Source: Shewanella sp. c952 (lineage in GTDB: Bacteria > Pseudomonadota > Gammaproteobacteria > Enterobacterales > Shewanellaceae). From it: 64,000 nucleotides of DNA. The stretch covers positions 1 to 64,000 of the forward strand of contig NZ_BPEW01000002.1 of assembly GCF_019654975.1 (NCBI RefSeq). The letters run 5' to 3'. The position numbers and the translations under genes were made by a program. Numbering within the stretch: the first letter of the stretch is position 1; each line of letters begins with the position of its first letter. Of the stretch, positions 49,825 through 59,963 are shown one piece after another. The notes beneath the pieces were generated by a model. That model searched no databases and had not been told where the DNA came from. It saw only the letters and a list, made by a program, of their open reading frames with translations.

Positions 49825-50196
49825 TACTTACCTCATTCTCGATATTGTTTTTCGAACTCAATGGCCAATACTACTGTGCCTATGGCGCTAGCACCAGCAC
49901 CAAATCAATAGATAGTTCAACAAATAAACAGCCCTTACAGCATGACAACTAAACTGTCTTTAACTTACACCAAGCAGAAAACACCTTACAGATAGCCATA
50001 ATTGAGCATCATTAATATCATTCAACAAGTAAAGCCAAGGCAAAAAATTGCCACACACCCTATACGAGCCATTATTAATGACAAGTGACAAAATTCGAGC
50101 ATTAGTTTTTGTAATGACAAAAAATAAATTTAATCACTATCTTTATTGGCCAAACAGGAGCAAAATCCGCTTCCTTTTAGTTAGCTAGTGCATCTT
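49825..50196. other. Intergenic region between ltaE and the TRIC gene
   Basis: These 372 bases hold two divergent promoters. No gene, repeat or terminator is evident. Confidence 0.4.
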
Positions 50197-50835
50197 ATGT
50201 TAGAAGTAAAAGTAATTAGTGCTTTGTGGCTCATCGGTATCTTAGCGGAAGCAATGACTGGTGCCCTAGCCGCCGGTAAAAAGCAGATGGATCTTTTTGG
50301 GGTAGTCATTATAGGCTGCGTCACCGCAATTGGTGGTGGTACGTTGCGCGATATGCTCCTGGGTAATTATCCGATTATATGGATTGAGAATGCCCACTAT
50401 CTACTCGCGATTGCAGCTGCGTCGCTACTAACCGTGATGATCGCGCCTTTAATGCGTTATCTATCGCGATTATTTCTGGCGATCGATGCCGTTGGTCTAG
50501 CTGTATTTTCAATCGTAGGCGCACAAAAAACCTTAATGCTAGGTTACAGCGCAGAAATCGCGATCGTGATGGGCGTTGTTACAGGTGTATTTGGTGGCGT
50601 AATTCGAGATATTTTGTGTAATCAGGTACCACTTATTTTTAAGAAAGAGCTGTATGCATTGGTCGCATTACTGACAGCGGCACTCTATGTGGGAATGAAG
50701 CTCAATGGGATCACTGAATGGTTAAGCTTGACGATTGCGGTGCTGTTTGGCTTTAGCTTTAGAATGCTAGCGATTCGTTACCACTGGTCAATGCCCAAAT
50801 TTGACTATCAATATCAGTCTGACAGCTCTCACTAG
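50197..50835 (+). CDS. TRIC/UPF0126-family membrane channel
   Basis: The start is set at ATG 50197 (an in-frame GTG at 50188 is possible). The 212-residue protein has seven hydrophobic segments in two similar halves, each with a Gly-rich motif: TAIGGGTLRDMLLG and TGVFGGVIRDILCN. These paired GG-x-x-R-D motifs are the hallmark of the YicG/YadS family, related to trimeric intracellular cation channels. Bacterial members are reported to conduct cations or, in some cases, glycine-like solutes. The specific cargo here is unknown. Confidence 0.87.
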   Translation: MLEVKVISALWLIGILAEAMTGALAAGKKQMDLFGVVIIGCVTAIGGGTLRDMLLGNYPIIWIENAHYLLAIAAASLLTVMIAPLMRYLSRLFLAIDAVGLAVFSIVGAQKTLMLGYSAEIAIVMGVVTGVFGGVIRDILCNQVPLIFKKELYALVALLTAALYVGMKLNGITEWLSLTIAVLFGFSFRMLAIRYHWSMPKFDYQYQSDSSH

Positions 50836-50846
50836 TATTCCCCCAC

Positions 50847-50873
50847 AAAAAAGGCCAGCAATTGCTGGCCTTT
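50847..50873. terminator. Bidirectional terminator
   Basis: AAGGCCAGCAATTGCTGGCCTT is a perfect palindrome with T-runs on either strand. It lies between convergent genes. Confidence 0.85.
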
Positions 50874-50890
50874 CTTAACACAAACTACGA

Positions 50891-51715
50891 TTAACTGGCA
50901 GGCGTCTCTTTCACATACAGATCCATCTGTGGGTATGGAATGCCAATTCCCGCTTCATCAAGTGCCACTTTAATTTGCTCAAGGATTTCGAAATGAGCAG
51001 GCCAGTAGTCACTGCCTTTAACCCATGGGCGAACGACAAAGTTTACCGATGAATCAGCAAGCTCAGCAACCGCTACGGTATAAGCAGGATCTTTAAGCAC
51101 ATACTGACTGTTATCTAATATTGAAGTCAGCACCTTCTTGGTTTCGGCAAGATTAGCGTCATACGACACACCAATCACTAAATCTAAACGGCGAGTTTCC
51201 ATTGCCGAATAATTAACAATAGTGCCGTCCATCATTGCCGAGTTTGGTGCAATAATAACTTTATTATCTGGGGTAAGCAGTTTAGTTGAGAAGATAGTTA
51301 TCTCGCTTACTGTGCCTGCAATTCCTGCTGCCTCTACATAGTCACCGACTCTGCAAGGACGGAACAACACCATCAATACGCCTGCTGCAAAGTTAGATAG
51401 CGAACCTTGTAGCGCTAAACCGACCGCTAAGCCCGCGGCACCAATGACTGCGACAAGAGACGCAGTTTGCACACCAATCTGTCCTAGCGTGGCAACAATG
51501 GTAAATACCAACACCAACGACCAAGCGATATTGCTAACAAATGAAGTCACAGTTTCATCAACTTTGCGTTTCTTAAGCAGTTTGGTGGTAAGCTTTTTTG
51601 CTACTCCAGCTAAAAATTTACCAATCACAAAAATAATTACTGCAAATAATATTTTCATGCCATAGGTGACTATCAGCTCTGGTGCTTGATCCATCAGACC
51701 TTGCAAGTTATCCAT
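50891..51715 (-). CDS. mscS: Small mechanosensitive channel (MscS family)
   Basis: A 274-residue inner-membrane channel that opens on hypo-osmotic tension. Three TM helices occupy about 18-110, with the Gly/Ala-packed pore helix in ASLVAVIGAAGLAVGLALQGSLSNFAAGVLMVLFRPCRVGD. The cytoplasmic beta and alpha/beta domains follow, with ISVSYDANLAETKKVL-like elements. The length is close to E. coli MscS (286). The gene is monocistronic. Confidence 0.92.
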   Translation of the reverse strand: MDNLQGLMDQAPELIVTYGMKILFAVIIFVIGKFLAGVAKKLTTKLLKKRKVDETVTSFVSNIAWSLVLVFTIVATLGQIGVQTASLVAVIGAAGLAVGLALQGSLSNFAAGVLMVLFRPCRVGDYVEAAGIAGTVSEITIFSTKLLTPDNKVIIAPNSAMMDGTIVNYSAMETRRLDLVIGVSYDANLAETKKVLTSILDNSQYVLKDPAYTVAVAELADSSVNFVVRPWVKGSDYWPAHFEILEQIKVALDEAGIGIPYPQMDLYVKETPAS

Positions 51716-51746
51716 GTATATACTCCCTTAACTTTTAGTTTATATT

Positions 51747-52310
51747 TTAAAAAACAACGAAAAATTCAACTCTTCTATTTAGTGCACGACCACTCATGCT
51801 CTTGTTATCAGCAATAGGCTCGACACTGCCAACCCCTTTTACGTCAAATCGTGATGGCGCAAAATTAAATTCATCCACTAAAACTTGTTTAACATTGCTC
51901 GCTCGCATTAACGACAATGGCCGATTAAATGCCTCGTCTCCAACAGAGTCTGTATGACCCACTAACATTAAGCGCGCAGGAACACTCTCTAGCCATTCAG
52001 ATATACGCTCAATAACAACTCTTTGACTAAATAAAATATCTGCTCTCGCAAAATCAAACTTAACCTGGTTGGACGATATTTGCGTACAGCTTTCAGGAAA
52101 GAAGCCACCGTTCAATGTCCGCAAGCACAAGTTAGTCATTGCAGCTTTTCGGGCGCAACCACTAGCATCGACTCTCAGCCCCGCTCTAGAATACTGGCAA
52201 GCATCTTTTTTATCGGGAACACCGTCGGCATCGCTATCGGGCCAGTTTTGGCAAACTGCATCATTAGCAGTCAATATATAAAACCCAACCAGCAAAACTA
52301 ACCATCGCAT
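51747..52310 (-). CDS. OmpA-family protein with TSP3-type calcium motif
   Basis: A 187-residue exported protein (signal about 1-20). WPDSDADGVPDKKDAC is a thrombospondin type 3 calcium-binding repeat, followed by a second Cys-containing region. The C-terminal OmpA domain (about 95-187) has LMLVGHTDSVGDEAFNRPLSLMRASNV and RALNRRVEFFV, which bind peptidoglycan. There is no barrel, so it is periplasmic, tethered to the wall rather than a porin. It may be secreted with, or regulated near, the MscS gene 31 bases downstream, but the two are not obviously one operon. Confidence 0.85.
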   Translation of the reverse strand: MRWLVLLVGFYILTANDAVCQNWPDSDADGVPDKKDACQYSRAGLRVDASGCARKAAMTNLCLRTLNGGFFPESCTQISSNQVKFDFARADILFSQRVVIERISEWLESVPARLMLVGHTDSVGDEAFNRPLSLMRASNVKQVLVDEFNFAPSRFDVKGVGSVEPIADNKSMSGRALNRRVEFFVVF

Positions 52311-52570
52311 ATTGATAACCTTTGGCGGTAACCTAATAGCCGAGTTAACTAAGGTATATGTTAACTAACAAAAAACAAAAATACAGTTAAAAAACCAACA
52401 TAATCACTACAATAATAGTCATTTTTTGTTATTTCACCCAACATAACACCTTTTAAACGCTGCGATGGTTTCCAGCGATTAGCCTAGCAATGCAAAATCC
52501 TACTTATGTGAGAAAATCGATGGGCTTATTGGATTAAGCATATTCATTGAAAGAGATGAATGGTTGCGGT

Positions 52571-53026
52571 CTATTTTCGTTGTTTAAATTTAGTGATAAG
52601 GCGATCTAGCTGATTTGCAAAGGCTTGACGCTCGCTTTGACTCATCGCAGCAGGGCCGCCGGTCTGCACACCACTGGCGCGCATGGTATCCATAAAATCA
52701 CGCATATTTAAAATCGATTTGATATTTTGCTCGGTGTACAGTTCACCACGTGGATTTAGCGCTAAGCCACCTTTTTCTATTACTTCAGCTGCTAATGGTA
52801 TATCCGCTGTAATTACCAAATCTCCAGCACTAAGTCGCTTAACAATCTCATCATCAGCAACATCAAAGCCTGATGAAACAGTCACCATCTTTATAAATCG
52901 TGAAGGTGGGATCCTAACGCTATGATTGGCGATCAGTATGGTTTCAATTTCGGCTCTATCAGCGGCGCGAAAAAGCGTTTCTTTAGTTACACCGGGACAA
53001 GCATCAGCATCAACCCAAACTTTCAT
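52571..53026 (-). CDS. yaiI: YaiI/YqxD-family (DUF188) protein
   Basis: The start is placed at ATG 53026 ([12 protein letters not shown]), six bases after GAGG. An in-frame upstream region has no motif. The 151-residue protein has the metal-binding acidic motif VWVDADACP at its amino end, [16 protein letters not shown] in the middle and a Gly/Pro-rich [13 protein letters not shown]. It belongs to a PIN-related family of unknown activity. Confidence 0.88.
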   Translation of the reverse strand: MKVWVDADACPGVTKETLFRAADRAEIETILIANHSVRIPPSRFIKMVTVSSGFDVADDEIVKRLSAGDLVITADIPLAAEVIEKGGLALNPRGELYTEQNIKSILNMRDFMDTMRASGVQTGGPAAMSQSERQAFANQLDRLITKFKQRK

Positions 53027-53247
53027 AATATTCCTCAATTTAACACGCCGCAGCGGGCGAAAAACACCGCATCTATCAGTGAGGCCTCTAGTCCCCATCG
53101 CGAGTGCAGCACAAAATACTGCGTATTATAGCGCTAAACGACTCACTCCCCATAGCGGCTTATCGACCAAACAAGCTAATAGTGCATGCCATCATGTCGC
53201 TATTTTGGTATGTTAATCAGCAATTAAATCACCTTGAGAACTGAGTA

Positions 53248-53919
53248 ATGTTTTCACCTGCAAGTTTTGATTTCCTAAATGAACTGTCAGTTAACAATGA
53301 TCGTGAATGGTTTAAAGCAAACCAAACACGCTATGAGCTGCAAGTACGAACGCCAGCATTACAATTTATTGAAGCGATGCAGCCATCGATATTAGCGCTT
53401 TCACCTAGGTTGACCGCAGTGCCTAAAAAGGTCGGCGGCAGTATGATGCGCCCCCAACGAGACAGTCGTTTTAGCAAAGATAAAACACCTTATAAAACCA
53501 ATGTCGGTATTCAGTTTCGTCATTTTCAGGGCAAAGATGTGCATGCCCCAGGTCTTTATTTGCATATAGCCAACGACGGCTGCTTTCTTGGCGCAGGTAT
53601 TTGGCATCCAGAATCTAAAGCACTAAACGCGATACGCAGCTGTATTGATGAAAACCCTAATGGCTATAAAAAGGCTTTGAAAGCTTTAACTCAAGCTGGA
53701 TTTAATATGGAGGGCAGTCAACTGATAAGGCCGCCAAAGGGCTACGATAAAAGCCATCCTATGTTAGAGGAGCTCAAGCGCAAGGATTTTATTGCTATTA
53801 AACCTATCTCAATAGAGCAAGTCTGCGCCGCAGACTTTGGCGAAATGTGCATAACTGAATTTGAACATTGTCAGCAGCTAATGCGTTACTTGTGCTTCTC
53901 GCTAGATTTAGATTATTGA
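53248..53919 (+). CDS. DUF2461/TIGR02453-family protein
   Basis: A 223-residue cytoplasmic protein. The opening FDFLNELSVNNDREWFKANQTRYE and the later FSKDKTPYKTNVGIQF and GLYLHIANDGCFLGAGIW are typical of TIGR02453. The family has no known activity. The gene is monocistronic and divergent from yaiI. Confidence 0.82.
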   Translation: MFSPASFDFLNELSVNNDREWFKANQTRYELQVRTPALQFIEAMQPSILALSPRLTAVPKKVGGSMMRPQRDSRFSKDKTPYKTNVGIQFRHFQGKDVHAPGLYLHIANDGCFLGAGIWHPESKALNAIRSCIDENPNGYKKALKALTQAGFNMEGSQLIRPPKGYDKSHPMLEELKRKDFIAIKPISIEQVCAADFGEMCITEFEHCQQLMRYLCFSLDLDY

Positions 53920-54151
53920 GCTGTTACCTATTTGATCTCTCGACCACCGTTTTTTGCATTAAGCTGGTAGTTATTTTTATCAAAAAGCTAAGGTTATAAC
54001 TCAGGCAAGAAGAGCAAAGCAGGCAAAATCGCTAACTCCCATCATACCATTGGCTAGCGATGCTAGATGGAGGCGTTTAACTTAATACTCTGCTACAATT
54101 GCGCCACTTTTTCTATGAGCCCTTTCAGGCTTCTGCGTCAGGCACATCTAC

Positions 54152-55504
54152 ATGGTCGAATCATCCACATCTTCAGCTAATGCATTTCAAGCACAGAGCA
54201 GTGCTCAGAAACGCGCATTGAGCTACAGCAATACAATTCATCAGCTATTTAATAGTGTCTTTGAGCAAGAAATGCCTGCTGACCGTATTGTTGGCGAATA
54301 CTTTCGAGCTAATAAAAAGCATGGTTCTAAAGACCGACGTGTAATTAGAGAGAGCTTATTTGCCCTATTTCGCTGGTGGGGTTGGCTTAGAAAAGTGCAT
54401 ACCAGCACCGAGCAAGATGAAAGTTGGTTTGCCGCACTGGCCATGGTTGCCGAGTTAGAACAGCACAGCTGGAGTCAATTTAGTGAAGCTTGGCGAGAGT
54501 TCGCTAACCAATCTAACCAGTTCAGTATTGTTAGCAGTACAACAGCTATGCCGACGGTGGTAGATAAATGCCAATATGTACAGCAATCATTTACTGACAT
54601 GGCATTTAACCCGCGGGATCTACTGCCATTATGGTTTTGGGACATTACCGATATTAATGCTATCGATGAACTGGCACTGATTGAAGCGATGAGCTCTCGC
54701 CCTCCAATATGGGGACGCGCACAGAACTGCACCGCTCAGCAACTGTGTACGCAACTGCAAAGCGAGAGTATCGAGGCTTCAACCAGCGAGTTTTTTAGTG
54801 ATACGGTCAATCTCGGGCATAAAAGCATTAACCTCAATGGAATAAAAGCTTATCTTAATGGGCAGCTTGAGATCCAAGACTTGGGCTCGCAAGTGATTGG
54901 ACAGATCTGTGCACCACAGTCTGATGATAATTGGTGGGACACCTGCAGTGGTGCTGGCGGTAAATCGCTACAACTACGTTCACTCATGCTTACTCAAGAC
55001 GATAAAGGCTTAGGCTCTATAACGGCTTCTGATATCCGAAGAAAACCATTAGAAGAGCTTGGGAAGCGAGCAAAACGTGCAGGATTTAATGGTATATCAA
55101 CCTCACCTTGGAAAGATGAATCTCTGCCTGTTGCAGCAGAAAGCTTTGATGGTGTGCTGGTTGATGCGCCTTGCAGTTGCACTGGAACTTGGCGACGCAA
55201 CCCTGATATGCGTTGGCTCGATGATGTATCCGTGGTTAACGATAAACAAGCATTGCAGCTAGATATTCTCAGCCGTAGCGCAAAAGCTGTAAAACTCGAT
55301 GGTCAATTGGTGTATGCCACCTGCTCGCTCTCCCCAGTCGAAAACGAACAGGTTGTTAAGCAGTTTCTTTCCCTGCACCCTCAATTTACTATCCAGCAGC
55401 TGAGCCATCCCTTTACCGGACGCGCTGCAACAATGCTAACCGTTTGGCCTCAAGATGCAGATACAGACGGTATGTTTGTCGCCAAAATGCGCCGAGTAAG
55501 CTAA
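54152..55504 (+). CDS. RsmB/NOP-type RNA m5C methyltransferase
   Basis: A 450-residue class I SAM-dependent methyltransferase. An N-terminal helical region (about 18-130, with PADRIVGEYFRANKKHGSKDRR) precedes the catalytic domain. The SAM site is DTCSGAGGKSLQLR, and the two catalytic Cys are in DAPCSCTGTWRRNPD and YATCSLSPVENEQ. It methylates a cytosine in RNA, but the target is not predictable because it is not RsmB itself by length and N-terminus. A strong terminator follows. Confidence 0.87.
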   Translation: MVESSTSSANAFQAQSSAQKRALSYSNTIHQLFNSVFEQEMPADRIVGEYFRANKKHGSKDRRVIRESLFALFRWWGWLRKVHTSTEQDESWFAALAMVAELEQHSWSQFSEAWREFANQSNQFSIVSSTTAMPTVVDKCQYVQQSFTDMAFNPRDLLPLWFWDITDINAIDELALIEAMSSRPPIWGRAQNCTAQQLCTQLQSESIEASTSEFFSDTVNLGHKSINLNGIKAYLNGQLEIQDLGSQVIGQICAPQSDDNWWDTCSGAGGKSLQLRSLMLTQDDKGLGSITASDIRRKPLEELGKRAKRAGFNGISTSPWKDESLPVAAESFDGVLVDAPCSCTGTWRRNPDMRWLDDVSVVNDKQALQLDILSRSAKAVKLDGQLVYATCSLSPVENEQVVKQFLSLHPQFTIQQLSHPFTGRAATMLTVWPQDADTDGMFVAKMRRVS

Positions 55505-55527
55505 CGCATATCACAATAAGTCACACT

Positions 55528-55556
55528 AAAAAAACCGTGCAATGCACGGTTTTTTT
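55528..55556 (+). terminator. Terminator of the RsmB-like gene
   Basis: AAAACCGTGC and GCACGGTTTT form a 10-bp stem with a three-base loop, followed by a long T-run. Confidence 0.9.
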
Positions 55557-55679
55557 ATATCCCGCCCCAAAAGCGCTAGCTGTTGTCATTGCAGTGTCAT
55601 ATTCACTTTCTAATATCTATTTATCAGCAAAGCTCATGTGCAGCATGCACATGCAACCGTAAACGTTAGGGTTAAGTCG

Positions 55680-55865
55680 ATGAGAAACACCTATGAGTTT
55701 GACCAGCAAGCCGAGTGGCACAATGACTTCGATGATAGTTTTATTGATGACAGTAAAAGCAAACGCTTAAAGCAGCGTAAAAAAGAGCAACGTAGCAATA
55801 ATAAACGTTCGCCAATAGAAGCATTTTCTGAAGAGCATTTCATTAGCGAAAGTAGGCGCCGGTAA
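55680..55865 (+). CDS. Small highly charged hypothetical protein
   Basis: A 61-residue protein from ATG 55680 with AGGG eight bases upstream. It begins with an acidic segment (DDSFIDDSKSK) and continues with a very basic one (KRLKQRKKEQRSNNKRS), then EAFSEEHFISESRRR. The charge pattern suggests a nucleic-acid or ribosome partner, but that is a guess. No family is recognised. It lies between the methyltransferase terminator and a convergent gene. Confidence 0.5.
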   Translation: MRNTYEFDQQAEWHNDFDDSFIDDSKSKRLKQRKKEQRSNNKRSPIEAFSEEHFISESRRR

Positions 55866-55908
55866 AAATGGCATTTTGAGGCTGAACTTGCTCAGCCTCA
55901 AGCTTACC

Positions 55909-57579
55909 TTACATATCCATATCAAGGGTGCTGCTTATGCGCTTGGCATATAGCTGACGCCGTTTGATGCTCTTATTGGCATACAAGTTCTGATCGGCAT
56001 TACGCAACCATTCATGATTATTAACCACTTCAGTATTCAAGCAACGTCCAACATGTAAGCTGGCATCATTAAACCCTTCAGCACTAAAGTGCGATTCAAT
56101 CCTGCTTGTGGCCTGCTCAACCTCAACAAAATCATCTTTATCAATGAACAACACAAAGTCATTCACACCCACCCTATAAATATACTCTTGGTTGCGGCTT
56201 TCAATACGACTTTCCAATTGGTTAGCAACAAAGCAAATCAACTTATCGCCCTCGCCCAGCCCTAATCTTTTATTGACCAGCGAAAGGCCTTCGATAGTGA
56301 TTAACACTAAATAACATTCGACATTAGCTGAAGGACCTATTGATTGTTCCTGCCGCATAAATTCATCGAAGGCAAATCGATTCGCTGTTTTTGTTAGTTC
56401 ATCAATACGAGCATTTTTCCATGCGACGTCTAGCGTTTCGATATAGCGCTCTTTTTCATCAGACAACATCCTGATTTTGTGAGCCAATGCTAGTGATAAC
56501 AGCAGCGCGTCAGCCGTGCCACCGATAAGAGTCGCTAACTCAGCATTGTCGAAGAAGTCTGGGGTAATCCCCATATTCCCAGGCAAAATAAGTACTGCAG
56601 GCAGCAATAAACAAGTAAATGCGAATATGAAATATCGAGCAGGATAAAAGCCTTTTAATAAACAAACATTGCCACAGGTTATCGCCAAAGCTATCCATAA
56701 CATGATCAATATTGATGCAATAATCGCCGTGTATGAGATTAAATAAATACTAGTCGGTAAGGCAATGATACAGGCCCACATCAGATACTTACTGAGCTGC
56801 CATAACTTTGGAGAAAGCTCTGGCAATTGCAAAAAATGTTTATAAAAAAGAATGTTAAAAATTGGCAATCCAATAAAAAACAGATGGTGTAACTGCAAAG
56901 CATGCAGATCAAAAAGGTGTGCAGGAATATGGAAGGTTAACGCCCAACCAGTGAAATAAGTTAACACATAAAAACCGTAATATAAAAATGCCTTATCTCT
57001 AATTGATGCATAGATAAGTAAGTTATAAAAAGCGATTGAAGCTAGCGCCCCTAAACAGAGCACAATAAACATTGCACTTAAATCAGACTTGAGTCGATGC
57101 TGCTGGTAAGGCTCAAGCTGCAATTTAGGTTGTGATGAATAGTAGCGGCTACTAATTCGAGTCACCAACCAATAGTTAGTCTCCCTTTTTAATTCGACCT
57201 TACGTGCATAATCAAATAGAAACTCATAAGGAGCATAATAACCGCTGTGAAAATATTGCTTGGAGCCATCTTCACCAATAATCCAGTAGTCCACAGACTC
57301 AATGATGGCATTTTTGACATTGACGCTCCACTCCCCTTCGTTGCCTACAATAACAAAGGCGCTTGCCATCCAGTAATCTCCCCCAGCCAATGAGACCTTA
57401 CTCTGCAACGAATGTGACTTAATCCAAGGCATTATCGCCATAAAATCTTGTGGGTTAGTATCCCCTTCTACCGCTTCAAAGAGGTATTTTTGATCGAAAA
57501 CGGCACTAGCATGCGCACTTTCATTGCCGCCCATAATGGACAGCATAAGCAAAATGAATGTTATTATTTTTATGTGCAT
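55909..57579 (-). CDS. 7TMR-DISM sensor with degenerate GGDEF domain
   Basis: The start is set at ATG 57579 because a signal peptide (MHIKIITFILLMLS) begins there. Upstream codons would bury it. The 556-residue protein has a periplasmic DISMED2-like sensor domain (about 25-165), seven TM helices (about 175-375) and a C-terminal GGDEF domain beginning DELTKTANRFAFDEF. The catalytic GG(D/E)EF signature is replaced by RVGVNDF, so cyclic di-GMP synthesis is unlikely. It may bind the nucleotide or act as a non-enzymatic signalling partner. A GAGGCTGA/TCAGCCTC hairpin follows the stop. Confidence 0.85.
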   Translation of the reverse strand: MHIKIITFILLMLSIMGGNESAHASAVFDQKYLFEAVEGDTNPQDFMAIMPWIKSHSLQSKVSLAGGDYWMASAFVIVGNEGEWSVNVKNAIIESVDYWIIGEDGSKQYFHSGYYAPYEFLFDYARKVELKRETNYWLVTRISSRYYSSQPKLQLEPYQQHRLKSDLSAMFIVLCLGALASIAFYNLLIYASIRDKAFLYYGFYVLTYFTGWALTFHIPAHLFDLHALQLHHLFFIGLPIFNILFYKHFLQLPELSPKLWQLSKYLMWACIIALPTSIYLISYTAIIASILIMLWIALAITCGNVCLLKGFYPARYFIFAFTCLLLPAVLILPGNMGITPDFFDNAELATLIGGTADALLLSLALAHKIRMLSDEKERYIETLDVAWKNARIDELTKTANRFAFDEFMRQEQSIGPSANVECYLVLITIEGLSLVNKRLGLGEGDKLICFVANQLESRIESRNQEYIYRVGVNDFVLFIDKDDFVEVEQATSRIESHFSAEGFNDASLHVGRCLNTEVVNNHEWLRNADQNLYANKSIKRRQLYAKRISSTLDMDM

Positions 57580-57829
57580 GGAAGATAAATCCGTTTTTAA
57601 AAGCCACACTAAATTGAAGCTAGCGTGATAAAGGTCACGTATATGACAATAATTTGACTTAAGTTTACATGAAACAGACATTTATCAAAATGTAAAACGT
57701 ACTCAGGCTTTTAACGATGACAAGAGTAATTAAGATTTTAAGCTGGCAGTTGAAGGCAGAGGTTAGCAGTATAAAGTGTAGATAAAACGAAATTAGACAG
57801 GAGATCTAGCAGCTAATAGCCTTTATTGG

Positions 57830-57863
57830 ACTATTTAGCTGCACTATTTAGCTGCACTATTTA
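57830..57863. repeat. 13-bp imperfect tandem repeat
   Basis: ACTATTTAGCTGC occurs twice in full and a third time partly, in the gap between the YfaZ-like gene and the sensor gene. Confidence 0.75.
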
Positions 57864-57870
57864 AGCAATA

Positions 57871-58410
57871 TTAGAAAGTTGCTCTACCACCTAGATAGAA
57901 GCCTGAGTCAAATGTAGTATTGGCTGCATCATCATATTGAAAACGAATATTTCTATAACCAACAAAAAGCGCTAATGAAGGGTTTAGCTGGTATTGAACC
58001 TTGCCATCAACCTGCCAAGAACCATCAACATCACCAAACGACAGTACTGAAGGTGAGTAATAACCTGAGCCATGCACAGAAACGTTTGAACCTAAGTGCA
58101 TTGCGTATCGCCCGCCGATGCCTACCGCATTACCATTTTGACTGTTCTTAGACCAAAGCTGAGAAAACTTCGCCCCAATCTCAATATGGTGCACTCCAGC
58201 ATCATGAGCTATGTGCATAGCACCTGATAGCATCTGACCGCCTTTATCAGAGTAGATATACTCTACAGACGCATTGACATCCTTATTCAAGTCTACCTGT
58301 ATATCAGTAAGCAAGGTGTCATCATTAAGCCCTAAGGTAAAATCTGTTGCCTGAGCTGAAACACTAGCCAAACTCAATACTGCAGCACCCACTAAAAGTT
58401 TTATTTTCAT
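57871..58410 (-). CDS. YfaZ-like outer membrane protein
   Basis: A 179-residue protein with a signal peptide (about 1-21, SAQA|TDF). The mature chain is a series of beta strands with a terminal aromatic residue (GGRATF), as in small outer membrane barrels. The amino end FTLGLNDDTLLTDIQVDLN resembles YfaZ. It is probably an eight-stranded barrel of unknown function. Such proteins are typical sigma-E sRNA targets in general, but that link here is speculative. Confidence 0.75.
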   Translation of the reverse strand: MKIKLLVGAAVLSLASVSAQATDFTLGLNDDTLLTDIQVDLNKDVNASVEYIYSDKGGQMLSGAMHIAHDAGVHHIEIGAKFSQLWSKNSQNGNAVGIGGRYAMHLGSNVSVHGSGYYSPSVLSFGDVDGSWQVDGKVQYQLNPSLALFVGYRNIRFQYDDAANTTFDSGFYLGGRATF

Positions 58411-58831
58411 TGTTAATCCGACACATATTTTAATTTGTCAGGAGCATACACAAAACTTATCTAATGTTTTATCTAAACCACTGTACCAAGTTCGCATTTT
58501 AATAAAGCTCAACCTAAATCTCCTTAACTGACAACACACTCAACAATAAAGACACACTAATCTCAACCAAGATTCAAACATGAAATCTCACCTCAAAGAA
58601 TTAAAGCGTTGATTTAGATTAAGAACAATCGACAACTTCTTAGCCTGTTGAATGCGCCATAATTGAGTAGCGGACATTCATCTTAAACTCCCTTATAGTG
58701 CCGCAGGGGTATTGGTCGACAAAGTCAGTATTCATCAATGATTACGGCTTTGGTTTACCCCTATTTAGCATAAGCAAAAGTACTTATAACAACTATAATG
58801 AATATCCTGAGTGATATGATTTGGAGCAATG
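58411..58831. other. Intergenic region, no gene seen
   Basis: About 420 AT-rich bases between divergent genes. No gene, repeat or strong terminator is recognised, and it should hold both promoters. Confidence 0.4.
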
Positions 58832-59911
58832 ATGAAAAATATAAAACTCACATCTTTGAGTATCGCGATAGCAACCAGCATCATGTTATCTGGCTGTGGT
58901 TCTGATTCAGATTCCACCCCAGAACAAGAGTTCGGCACATTCACCCTTGGAGTGTCAGATAATCCCGCTGATGCGAATATTGTTAATATCGCCTTTAAGC
59001 AAGTGGTATTAAAAAACAGTGAAGGCTCTGTCTCATTCGACGTTTCAGTTGGAGAGGACGGACTACAACACGTCGACCTATTAAGTGTGCAAGGGCAAAA
59101 TGTCGAAACACTTGTCAGTGGCCAATCTGTTGCTGTCGGCGAATATCAAATGTGTATCTATATGCAAAATAACGAAATATCAGATACTGATAGCTCTTAT
59201 GTACTTTCTGACGCCACTAAAGATGATAACGGAGAATATGTGGGCGGCGTTGTTGAAGGGTTGATCACAAACAGTAATGGCTCTTGTGGTGGCGAAGGCG
59301 CTGATGAAGAAAATACTGGTCGTTTATTTTTCAATAAAGCGTTTACTATAGCCGCTGGCAATAACGCTTTCGTTGCTGAATTTAACTTATCTAAAGGCCT
59401 TCAAGCTCCTCATGGCAATAAAGAGTACTGGACGTTAAAACCAACGTCAGTGCAATTGGTTAATAACGCCGAGGTTGGCGCAATTGCAGGGCAAATAAGT
59501 CCTGAAACCATGGCAACTTGTGAAGCCAATGCCGGTGGTTCAGAGTTTTCTTCAGCAGTTTACCTCTATCCAAGCGATACGGCACTTGATGATATGGCAG
59601 ATTTTAGAAGTGGCGCGAATGTACTCACTCAGGTTGCTCCTATTACTTCTGCTAGAGTTAACCCTATTGAAGACGCTGAAGGCACTAACTTAGGTTATGG
59701 CTATGAATTTGGTTTTGTGGTTGCTGACACATATAGCCTAGGTTATACCTGCCTAGCGCAAAATGACGACCCTGAACTATCTAATGTTCGTGAGCCAGAA
59801 GATGACACGCTTCCTTTCTTTATCGACTCTGCAGAGCAAGATGTCACGGTCGTTATTGATGAAACAACTACCCGTCATTTCCCTGAGTCATTTGTACCTA
59901 GCGACTCATAG
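58832..59911 (+). CDS. DUF4382-domain lipoprotein
   Basis: ATG 58832 is preferred over 58829 because GGAG (58823-58826) is then five bases away. The 359-residue protein has a signal ending in a lipobox (LSGC, Cys near 22). The amino end FGTFTLGVSDNPADANIVNIAFKQVVLKN matches the DUF4382 beta-sandwich. It is acidic and Gly/Asn-rich throughout, with SCGGEGADEE and a further domain at about 210-359. It is extracytoplasmic, with unknown role. A terminator follows at 59964. Confidence 0.82.
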   Translation: MKNIKLTSLSIAIATSIMLSGCGSDSDSTPEQEFGTFTLGVSDNPADANIVNIAFKQVVLKNSEGSVSFDVSVGEDGLQHVDLLSVQGQNVETLVSGQSVAVGEYQMCIYMQNNEISDTDSSYVLSDATKDDNGEYVGGVVEGLITNSNGSCGGEGADEENTGRLFFNKAFTIAAGNNAFVAEFNLSKGLQAPHGNKEYWTLKPTSVQLVNNAEVGAIAGQISPETMATCEANAGGSEFSSAVYLYPSDTALDDMADFRSGANVLTQVAPITSARVNPIEDAEGTNLGYGYEFGFVVADTYSLGYTCLAQNDDPELSNVREPEDDTLPFFIDSAEQDVTVVIDETTTRHFPESFVPSDS

Positions 59912-59935
59912 GAAAAGCAAGGCTTTGTAGCCCTG

Positions 59936-59960
59936 TTACTTAGGTTACTTAGGTTACTTA
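59936..59960. repeat. 10-bp tandem repeat, about 2.5 copies
   Basis: TTACTTAGGT repeats head to tail immediately after the DUF4382 gene. Confidence 0.7.
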
Positions 59961-59963
59961 GCG

